A stretch of 35,353 bases of DNA from Priapulus caudatus. Taxonomy: Eukaryota; Priapulida; Priapulimorpha; Priapulimorphida; Priapulidae. A model generated the notes under the pieces. That model searched no databases. It was not told the origin of the DNA and worked only from the letters and a program-made list of their open reading frames with translations. Positions 1-35,353 of the stretch are shown piece by piece (position 1 is the stretch's first letter; every line of letters starts with the position of its first letter). The stretch lies in contig NW_014577739.1 of NCBI RefSeq assembly GCF_000485595.1, positions 211,677 through 247,029 on the forward strand, given 5' to 3'. The position numbers and the translations under genes are program-made.

Positions 1-44
<44 letters not shown>

Positions 45-110
45 GCAGTGCACACAAGCACACGCACTGCACACACGCACGCACGCAAGCACACACACGA
101 CGCAGCGCGC
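1..110. repeat. CA microsatellite at window start
   Basis: Pure (AC)20 at 1-40, then degenerate CA/CG-rich sequence. It is the start of a segment that also resembles 6800-6950. Confidence 0.95.
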
Positions 111-167
111 ATAAAGATCGGGGAAAACAAATATTAATTGTCCCCGGAACCAGGGTCACTCCTGAGT
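90..167 (+). repeat. 78-bp repeat shared with intron 3 (6872-6949)
   Basis: Both copies run from acacacacgacgca through the shared aacaaatatta stretch to cagggtcactcctgagtg, with scattered mismatches and indels, and both follow CA-rich DNA. The sequences diverge right after gagtg. It could be a dispersed repeat or another noisy copy of the intron. Confidence 0.7.
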
Positions 168-1014
168 GCCCGCCTCCCTAACCCTAATGACGTCACATCG
201 AGGGCCGCAGGGCGCGCAGTATACTCCTCTCACCCAATTACAGCATCGCTCATCCTGCACCCCTATCATCAACACGATCAATACATAGTCCCAGGAGAAT
301 CCCACCACCGTGGTTGCTTTCATGCTGGGCGCGTCACAGTGTCGTATATACGTTCACGCCTCTATAGCTAATTACTGGTATCGCTTCTTCTATTCTATTC
401 TATGCTATTCTAGAGCATGCGTCCGCAGAGGTCTAGCTAGCATTGCTGTCAGTAGTCTCGCTTCCAAGGCCCCGTTGTCAGAAACAAAATTGCGCATTGG
501 GTAGCGGGCCAGCGCACTTTTGTTTTGACAAATTTTTTTTCTGACAACGGGACCCGGATCGTTAGATTCTTATTCATATACATAACATACGTCAAACGTC
601 TAGCTCCAGTTAGAATCTTTCCCATGCCGTTAGGTACTTATATTGCATATCAGCAGAAGTATATATGGATAGCAGAAGTGAATAAAAACAGGCTATAGAT
701 TTGTGTTTATTCACTCCTGATGGATAGCGATCTCGATTCATTTTCTCCTTATATACACCACACGTCCACACGTCCACATGTCCATACAGCTAGCAACGAT
801 GTTTCTCACAACCCGTAAGATTCTTATCGCATATATATATATATATATAGGCGGCACTGCTTACAACAGCGGCATATAGCGACCAAAGAAAGCTCTTCAA
901 TAGCAACCCATTTTATCCAATCACGACAAAAAAATGATCGTATCAAGACCAAAATGATTTAAATCATGAAAGAGATTCACATTCTCTATCTTGCATCGGT
1001 CGGATGGTAGTCAG

Positions 1015-1016
<2 letters not shown>
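168..1016. other. Non-coding flank, no gene recognised
   Basis: The short ORFs here (up to 77 codons) have no recognisable motif. The stretch holds one terminal-inverted-repeat element (471-551) and an AT tract near 830-848. I see no trefoil or signal-peptide exon for the GH31 gene. Confidence 0.6.
471..551. mobile_element. Short MITE-like element with CCCGTTGTCAGAA termini
   Basis: CCCGTTGTCAGAA at 471-483 and its perfect reverse complement at 539-551 bound an 81-bp unit with a T-run. The same terminus occurs at 9348, 14039 and 24479, indicating a dispersed non-autonomous family. No clear target-site duplication is seen. Confidence 0.6.

Positions 1017-1100
<84 letters not shown>
1017..1100. 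repeat. (CA)42 microsatellite
   Basis: Uninterrupted alternating CA for 84 bases. All long ORFs across it are translations of the repeat (Thr-His or Cys-Val) and are not genes. A CAG/CAGCAG-rich stretch follows at about 1145-1197. Confidence 0.97.
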
Positions 1101-1102
<2 letters not shown>

Positions 1103-1696
1103 CGGGGCACGCACGCTCGCGGGGCGCATGTATATATGACGATGTGCAGCAGCTGTTGCTACGCTGTGTCCCGCAGCAGCAGCAGCAAGCAGCAGCGGTA
1201 ACACGGCAAGCTATCGAGTCTTGTTTCTCCTCCCGACCACCGCCTCGCGCCCTGTAGTAACAAGCAAACATATCGGCAACAGCTCGTTCCTCCCCGCACG
1301 CAGGAGGAGTACGTAACGCTATGCCACTTACACTTACAGCGGGATACTGTTTAGCTGAGTAATATACACGCGCACGCATGGAAATATCTGCCGGCAACAC
1401 GCTTTCGTGCAATGTTACGGGCGTTCTAGGCGGATTGCGGTTTACTGAGTATATATCCCCGCTCCGGTCGCACATCGCTGTGACTGTGGCACGTTCGTGT
1501 GTTGTTCCGTGGTGGGGGAGGCTGTATAGCGGGGTAGTAAATTCTAGTACTCGCTTAGCTACAATGAAATCGATGCATTGAATGGATGAGAAATCGGGAA
1601 ATCGAACGAGTGGGGGGAATGTCGGCGCGATGCAATCGTAGCGATCGTCGAGTATGGCAATATAGATGGTGATTGATCACAGGTCATCGATTCATA
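1101..1696. other. Non-coding flank, no gene recognised
   Basis: GC-richer sequence with short overlapping ORFs on both strands and no family motif. It leads into the 24-bp tandem array. Confidence 0.55.
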
Positions 1697-1867
1697 TTAT
1701 CGATCACTTATTGATTCCTATTATATCGACCACTTATAGGTCCCGATTATCGCTTACTTATCGGTTTCTATTATCGGCCACTTATTGATCCCGATTATCG
1801 ATCGTTTATTGATTCCGATCATATATGACTTATTGATTGTGATAAACGATCACTTACTGATTCTCGA
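1697..1867. repeat. 24-bp tandem repeat array, about seven diverged units
   Basis: Successive units start at 1697, 1721, 1747, 1771, 1795, 1819 and 1843, with approximate consensus TTATCGATCACTTATTGATT plus CCGA. Most units are exactly 24 bp, one is 26. A degenerate further unit precedes at about 1671. The ORF across it is repeat translation. Confidence 0.85.
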
Positions 1868-1929
1868 TTTGATTGATTTGCGATTGAATCGTGCGTTTTT
1901 GCAACTTGGCTCTTTTATCATGTGTACAG

Positions 1930-2465
1930 TAGCCGCGTTCACACGTAGCAAGAAATCCGGTATTTAGCGTTCACACGAGGCAAAATACGAGGCCCAAGAA
2001 ATACGGTATCTAAACAGATCCGGTATTTCATGTAAATACGAGGCTTCCCAGACCCCGAATAATTTGCCGTGCTTGAGAAATACCGGATTTCTTGGACCGC
2101 GCATTTCCTCGTGTGAACGCTAAATACCGGATTTCTTGGACCGCGCATTTCCTCGTGTGAACGCTAAATACCGGATTTCTGGAGCCGCGTATTTTATAGA
2201 CTAGTCCGCGCTCGACAGTTCCAGTGTAACGCGAGTAAAACTGTCGAGCGCGGACCAGTCTACGTATTTTATCGGCAGTTGGTGCGCATTGCATTGTTTA
2301 TTTTGCATTGTTTGCTTGATTGTTTAAAGCAGCTCGCAGCTCGCAAATACCGTATTTCTGGAGCCGCGAATCAGCGTGTGAGCGCTCGCCCGCGTATTTG
2401 TCTCAGATACGGTATTTCGCAAATCTGGTATTTCAGAAATACGAGGTCTCGTGTGAACGAGGCTA
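1930..2465. mobile_element. Foldback-type element with 16-bp terminal inverted repeats and internal subrepeats
   Basis: TAGCCGCGTTCACACG at 1930-1945 and the reverse complement of 2450-2465 agree in 15 of 16 positions. Inside, the modules CGTTCACACG, AAATACCGGATTTCT and CCGCGCATTTCCTCG recur in both orientations, with a near-perfect direct repeat of about 53 bp around 2085-2180. No transposase ORF. It lies just 5' of the first recognised GH31 exon. Confidence 0.6.
2188..2272. mobile_element. Hairpin insertion flanked by a 10-bp direct repeat
   Basis: Arms 2197-2220 and 2239-2262 are inverted repeats of 24 bp with one mismatch and an 18-bp loop. CGTATTTTAT occurs perfectly on both sides (2188-2197 and 2263-2272), as a target-site duplication would. 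It is nested in the foldback element. Confidence 0.6.
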
Positions 2466-2518
2466 TTATCTACTCTTGATATTACTCATTACCCGTTACC
2501 GCGGTCGCCGCTGTTTAG

Positions 2519-29965
<27,447 letters not shown>

Positions 29966-30600
29966 GTAAGGATAACTACTGCTTAGTCAGACGTAGCAGT
30001 GTACGTTTATCCCGCCAGTTATTCTTTATATCTATAACCCGTAACACCATTCCCATTGTAATACCATTCCACTATATTATAGCTTATTAAATTATATCGA
30101 ATTAAATTAAATAAAATTATATTATATTTTATTATATTATATTATGCACTTTTGATTATGAGAAGAGCAGTATAGATTTCTACTGCACGTTGCTGTTTTC
30201 GATTTCTAGTTATTAACAAGTTTGTTTTTTTTTGAATTTTCCTTGGAGGTGAAGGCAGGCGCGCGAATTGGGCGACCGGTCAGAGTATATCGAATATATG
30301 CGTGCTATCAAGACCCTATTTGAATTGCGAGATTCATAGCAAAAGATTTGTAGGCTATGTCCTGGCATAAAGAAAAACGATAATTACTTTATCTAAAATT
30401 AAGTTAGAACGGCCAGTGATAAGCAAGAGGTTGTGAAAACTTCTAACCGGTGTCGAAAGTGGCAACGTGATGTGATGTGTAATGTAGAATTAATCTACAC
30501 TCGAAAGCTATATAGTTGGTTATATAATAGATCTATGATATTCTAGGGAGTAGATAATAGGGAACTATGTATCTAGGGCTCCTGATATATATATGCTGTT

Positions 30601-30841
30601 ATATAATAGGATATAATAGTGTATCATAACTAAATATGAAACATAATGATACTAGTCTTTTTGATCACACTACATATATGCGATTGATGCGTGATATACT
30701 GGATTGCTCGTGTTTTTAGCAGTTCCTCGCGGCTAAAAGCGGTTCCAGATGTATCCAATGAAGCCAGTACTGACCGTACATCCAAGGGTGGGACGTTATT
30801 GAACACGCTGTCCACAAGATGGATCTGAGTGAGCAGAGAGA

Positions 30842-30899
<58 letters not shown>

Positions 30900-31090
30900 G
30901 GAGGAGAGGAGAAAAGCCGAGATATGAGAGACAGAGAAAGGGAGAGTGACAGTTGAGAGATTGGATGAGAGAGAGAAAGAGAGAGAGAGAGAGAGAAGAG
31001 GAGAGAGAGAGAGAGAGCGAGAGAGGGAGAGAGAGAGGTAGAGGGAAAGAGAGAGCAGGAGAAGGGAAGCGCGCGAGAATAGAGAGAGAC

Positions 31091-31121
<31 letters not shown>

Positions 31122-31160
31122 AGAAAGAAATAGGCGAGAGAGAAAGGTAGAGGATGAGGG
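30601..31160. other. AT-rich then GA-rich intergenic or intron DNA
   Basis: 30601-30830 has a short minus-strand ORF (30630-30815) with no recognised family. 30833-31160 is GA-rich low complexity, and its 65-codon ORF is Arg/Glu repeat translation. The last GH31 exon was not found here. Confidence 0.6.
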
Positions 31161-31542
31161 GAGTGGTGTGTGTTGTCAGGGACAGAGGCGAGAGTTTACT
31201 ACGGGTTAGACAATACGCCCCCTGGCTCGTTAATAATGACGTTATGCCTAGTTAGATAGATCAGGGTCTTCTGGATCTTTCAAGGTCCGCATAAGCTCAG
31301 CTGTTGCCAAAGATATGTTGCGATTTACGATTGCCGGGCTGGGCGTCATATATGATTTATAGGTTCGATAGCCGATTAGGAATCCGAATTTTTACATAAT
31401 AAGGGCTGCTTTAAAGAAATTTGTTAAAGCCATACAGCGCTAGTGGTGGCTACCTTCAGACTTCTCTTGATTAAGAACTGTTGTTGCTCGCATACTTTTC
31501 TATGAGATCGCGCAGAGAGAACAAGAGGTTGATAATAACACA

Positions 31543-31573
31543 TTCAAGAGTAGTTTTATTATCTACTCTTGAA
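31543..31573. other. Perfect 11-bp stem hairpin
   Basis: TTCAAGAGTAG at 31543-31553 and CTACTCTTGAA at 31563-31573 are exact reverse complements around a 9-base AT loop. It ends one base before the start of the 31574-31887 repeat. Confidence 0.6.
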
Positions 31574-31887
31574 GAGAAGGATACTCCCGGCGATGAGATC
31601 AGCAGCCGATGAAAGGATAGTGCTAAGAAGACTCAATATTTATCATGCTAGTTCGCGTGAGGGCGGCTGCTGTAATATCTTGCAGGACGAGAAAACGCGT
31701 GACAAGTGGACGGGGCGGGCTGAGCCACATAAATAAATGTAAACCCGAGCGAGGCAAGCATGTAATTGTTGCGGCGCCTGGCCTGGTTCACATATATTGT
31801 GACGCGGGAGATGCCTGCCGCGACAAACGTAAGTCCGTGTGGTTATTAATGGCAATATTATCGAGGTATAGAGTGAGAGACTGATAT
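31574..31887 (+). repeat. Repeat pair member, copy 1 (with 35066-35345)
   Basis: Shares 'tgaaaggatagtgcta', 'ggctgctgtaatatcttgc', 'gagccacataaataaatgta', 'attgtgacgcgggagat' and 'tagagtgagagactgat' with the end of the window, with many one-base indels. An aataaa lies at 31731, but I see no coding exon. Confidence 0.85.
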
Positions 31888-32215
31888 TTCGGTATAGCAT
31901 TTCAACTGTAATAGATATTAGCTCTCGTCACTCTCGGACTAAATTATTGCGACTGTAATAACGCACTGAGGCTACGTTTGTCTGTTATTCATAGTGAATA
32001 CGCATGCGAGGGTCTAGGCTCTAAGCCTATGTTTCACAATGTATGAGACCTCGCACGGCGTACTGCCACTATACAACGAAACAGAACGTCCCGGCACACA
32101 CGCGTACACGCGATCGCACGGGCAACGGCACGCACACACACCAGTCACACACACACACTACACACACACACACAGGCACAGCTACAAACACACAGGCGTC
32201 CACACATTGAGGGGA

Positions 32216-32232
32216 AAGAGGGGGAGAAGACA

Positions 32233-32263
<31 letters not shown>

Positions 32264-32420
32264 CAGAAAACAGAGAGCGAGAGAGAGAGAGAGAGAGGGA
32301 GAGAGACGAGAGGGAGAGAGAGAGAGCAGAGAGAGAGAAGAGAGAGAGAGAGGGAGTAGACGAGAGAGAGAGACGAGAGAGTAAGAGGAAGACGAGAGGA
32401 GACGAGAGAGAGAGAAGAGC
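32216..32420. repeat. GA-rich tract
   Basis: Degenerate (GA)n. ORFs across it are Arg/Glu repeat translation. Confidence 0.9.
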
Positions 32421-34109
32421 GGCTAACGGACGATTGCGCTAAAATGCATCGGCGCTCGTATGATGATCCAGGGGCTGGGTAACGGAGCCAATTCAGAAGT
32501 CACGAGAATAAGCTAGGTAACTCTACAGAAGCTAGGTAACTATAAAATGAGTACGCCTGGTACCGCTGTACAGCATCGACGCCGTGGGAGCCAAATATGG
32601 GCTTGTAGTGGGCCTGCGCTTTGTATGCGAATAGGATTCTAATATGGATGCTTAGCGGCAATAAAACTAATAATATAGGAATGATTCATTAGTTAATGGT
32701 GAAGCAGATCCGGTCTACAGTGTGTGCTACAGCTTTTGACTCGCCGAGCTGCCGTTCTGGTGTGTGGAGGCGCGAAGCAGCGGCACGGCGACAACGGGCA
32801 CATGATACGCAGCACGAGCCGGCGTCACCGCACATGCACACTCACACGCACGTACCGCACGGAGCACAGACGCGCGCGTGAAGGCCAAGCAACAAATCTG
32901 CACATCCACACGTGCATGCACGCACGGGGTGATAGCGCCGGGGATCTCCCGCAGCAGCAGCGCAGTAAGCACTACACGGGCGTGAATTATTGTAAATGTG
33001 AAACAAGTCGTCTGTCGCTGAAGTCTCAAGCCGTGGCTTAGAAGACGCGCGGGCCGCGTAGCGTAGGCCTACGTAGGCCCGACGGCCGTCCCACATTAAC
33101 GGGCAAGAGGTGGCGGCGGCGCGCATTGCGCCCCCCGCCTGTGATCAACGAACGATTCGGATGTAAACTTAAGATGCCATCGCTGAGACTTGCCCTCCCG
33201 CAGTTTTACGATGTGGTAATGACTGTTCCTCGCCACTGGCACGTGGCGTAGCTGGCTAGAGTGGCGGATCAGCTGAGTACGCAGCTCGGCATTCACGCCG
33301 CCGCTCTGGGTCCGGGTTAACTGTCCCGTAGTAGCCGCCAGCAAGGTGCTGACGGGTCTGCAGCAGCGTACGCTGCGCACCATCAAGCAACTGGGACGGG
33401 TCTGCTACGGGGGTCAGGCAGTGACGTAACGGTCGATTCCAGCTCAACTCCTCCTAGGAACGGTGCTGTTCGTTCGAATCGCGTCTGCGGCGAAAGTTGT
33501 GCCATCTGTTGAAGTCACAGACGATAATTGAAAGGAGTGATCTGATTATGATGACGCTGCTTCTGCGCTGGCGCAGTTGTGAGTAGTTCGTTCAGTGACG
33601 GATCAAGCGCATACGTATTGTGGAAGAAACTGCTGTTAGGAGCATTGTTTGCGTGTAGCGCGGCGTCGCAATACACTTCAAATTCAATTATAGTTAGCAA
33701 ATAACTACTGAAATTCTAGAAATGGTAGCCGGCGTTTATCGGTGGTCCAAATAGTGTTTTTGTGGATGCTGCGCCAGTAATTCGTAGGCGGCTATCACGA
33801 TAGCTATGCAAGAGTGAATTAAAGCAATAATTGTGTTTTTAGGCTCAGCCTGACGAAGTGCAGATGCAGCTGTGTAGACTCGCATGAAGATGCCTGGCCG
33901 TCGGTGCCGTGCGTCCGATCCGTCGCTGTTCCGTCGGCGTCGCGTGGCCCGTCCTCTCCGTTCGTGCCGTCCGTCCGTGCGGTGGCTGGAGGCTCTAACA
34001 GTGGTACTGGCAGCAAAGTCAATAACCGCGCGACGTACGATCGTCTTGATATTCGGGACGTCGGGGGGGGGGGAGGTCGGCGAAAGAGGAGCTCGGGATG
34101 TGCGAATTT

Positions 34110-34129
34110 GGGTCAAGGGTCAAAGGTCA
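34110..34129 (+). promoter_or_regulatory. Three direct nuclear-receptor half-sites spaced by one base
   Basis: GGGTCA (34110-34115), A, GGGTCA (34117-34122), A, AGGTCA (34124-34129). Two overlapping DR1 elements result, the arrangement bound by HNF4 and RXR heterodimers in animals. Function here is inference; it may be chance. Confidence 0.3.
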
Positions 34130-34406
34130 GATGTGTTTCATGGACGGGCGCATATATTTCGCCCTTAAGCTTAAGGTATCGGAGAAATACGGGAATTGCC
34201 GGCACGAAATCTCCCACGCTCGTCGACTACGCTTCTTAAGTAGGTTCGATCGTTATAGTGTCGATGGGAGGAAACAGTTCATCACCACGCGAAATTGGAC
34301 GGGTTCACAGGTCAAGCGGGGCAGTGGGGGAAACGGTCAAGGTATCAGACCTTTGTTCCTGAGAACTTGGTCTACGGACCGCGAGTTGCAAATATTTTGT
34401 TTGCAG

Positions 34407-34488
34407 TCGCTGAGCCTACCATTTATATTATCACTTTATTGAAAGAGGACCGTGAATCTACTTTCCGCGCTGACAGCAAGTGCGAAGA
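34407..34488 (+). CDS. Possible exon of unknown gene
   Basis: A strong acceptor (attttgtttgcag) and strong donor (ga|gtaagt) bound 82 bases, open in one frame reading AEPTIYIITLLKEDREST then FRADSKCE. I recognise no family and see no partner exon. It could be chance. Confidence 0.2.
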
Positions 34489-35065
34489 GTAAGTGTCTGA
34501 TAAGCCTTTTGAGCCCTCACAGCAGGAGGATTAAAACATTGGATTTTGTTGGATTGTTAGCGCAAAGGAGCTCGAACTGCTTTTGCTATTGAGAGCCCAG
34601 CGCTGCCCGCCGCCCTCCCGCGACGGCAACTCCTGCAGCTGCGCTCGCGCATCGCATGTGCGGTAGCAGGCTTTTGGGCGCTGACGGGGTCATTTCTGCC
34701 AGTTATTGCAAGTTGCCTGTAGTCGATAACGAGGCCTGATGCGAAACGCCAGGGTTGAGCTGGCGTAGCAGGCGGTAGATAGTGTAGTGAAGCGATACAT
34801 ACGCCTGGTATGCATAGCGAGGTTAAGGGGACTCTACGCTACACCCTATAAGGCACGTCGAGTTTGAGGCGGCTGTCGCTGCTGGCGGGCATCTTGTTAT
34901 TCACTGCTGGGTGCTTGTTAGAGTACGTGCTCCTGGATCTTGAGTAATTAATATACACATACGCGAGAAGTGATCCGCATGCGATTATTGGTGTGATATT
35001 TTCAATGCATTGAATAAGCTAAACAATATATTAACGTTTAGCTCGCAAAAGCGAGCGGGTCACGA

Positions 35066-35345
35066 GNAGAAGGATATCCCGCATGAGATCAGCACCATGA
35101 AAGGATAGTGCTAAAACTAATATTTATCAATGCTATTCGCTGAGCGGCTGCTGTAATATCTTGCGGGAGAAAACGCGTGACAACGGGGCGCTGAGCCACA
35201 TAAATAAATGTAAACAGAGCGCAAGCAGTACATTGTTCCGCTGGCCTGTTCACTATATTGTGACGCGGGAGATCCTCCGCGACAAACGTAGTCCGTGTGT
35301 TATTAATGCAATAATTATCGAGAGTATAGAGTGAGAGACTGATAT
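35066..35345 (+). repeat. Repeat pair member, copy 2, after a single N
   Basis: Noisy copy of 31574-31887 beginning at a lone N (35067), which probably marks a sequence join. A perfect GCTCGC-AAAA-GCGAGC hairpin lies just upstream at 35041-35056. Confidence 0.85.
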
Positions 35346-35353
35346 TGTAAGCA

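Larger units (their letters stand above)
31888..35065. other. Unrecognised 3.2-kb segment
   Basis: Holds CA (32096-32205) and GA (32216-32420) tracts, another CA stretch (32828-32925), GC-rich sequence (33030-33460 and 33880-34030) and several ORFs of 60-126 codons without recognisable motifs. A possible exon (34407-34488) and a triple half-site (34110-34129) are listed separately. Confidence 0.5.

Noticed and set aside
1017-1100. CRISPR-like or other spaced repeat arrays
   Set aside because: All regular repeats are simple microsatellites or 10-24-bp tandem units without spacers; the DNA is eukaryotic.
30953-31150. Arg/Glu-rich ORF resembling a charged coiled coil
   Set aside because: Pure translation of a GA repeat; all frames are similar.
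31640-31840. Last GH31 exon candidate (ttgcag acceptor, aataaa at 31731)
   Set aside because: No frame gives the expected hydrophobic C-terminal strand, and stops occur early in both copies.
33230-33490. tRNA- or SINE-like A box (gtagctggctagag) and B box-like gttcgaatc
   Set aside because: The boxes are about 220 bp apart, and the T-arm flanks of gttcgaatc do not form a stem. No cloverleaf could be drawn.

Overview
The window looks like animal (metazoan) nuclear DNA. One multi-exon gene with canonical GT/AG introns of about 0.3 to 2.5 kb runs through most of it. The introns are filled with CA/TG, CT/GA, TA and AAT microsatellites and small inverted-repeat elements, and there are assembly Ns. 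There is no operon structure or dense bacterial-type coding. I cannot place the organism below 'invertebrate-like animal'.

The gene is a plus-strand glycoside hydrolase family 31 (GH31) alpha-glucosidase homologue of the GAA / sucrase-isomaltase / maltase-glucoamylase type. Seventeen internal coding exons can be read in order between 2519 and 29965: N-terminal beta-sandwich (exons 1-4), catalytic-type (beta/alpha)8 barrel (exons 5-12) and C-terminal beta-sheet domains (exons 13-17). Intron phases agree at every junction. The signal peptide and trefoil exons, and the last short exon, were not found. Many active-site residues of the family are replaced: the nucleophile Asp reads Ser, and the substrate-binding Asp, Trp and Arg are changed. 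Yet the fold-defining motifs and reading frames are kept. The best reading is a conserved GH31 pseudoenzyme, or an enzyme of strongly altered chemistry.

The assembly is a mosaic. From about 10.4 to 30.6 kb three blocks, P (exon 7), Q (exons 8-11) and R (exons 12-17), each occur twice in the order P1-Q1-P2-[25 N]-R1-Q2-R2. The joins lie in CA or TA tracts. Paired copies differ mainly by single-base indels, but a few indels of 20 bases or more suggest two haplotypes or paralogues written in unpolished long-read sequence. Clean exons are in P1 (7), Q2 (8, 9), Q1 (10, 11) and R2 (12-17). The partner copies are indel-broken. P2 also carries about 1.06 kb of intron 2 in inverted orientation.

Layout: 1-2518, upstream flank or intron with a CA tract, a 24-bp tandem array and a foldback element; 2519-10519, exons 1-7 in unique sequence; 10.4-30.6 kb, the duplicated mosaic; 30.6-35.35 kb, GA-rich satellite-like DNA and unrecognised sequence, with a noisy repeat pair (31574-31887 and 35066-35345), a triple nuclear-receptor-like half-site and no gene I can name.
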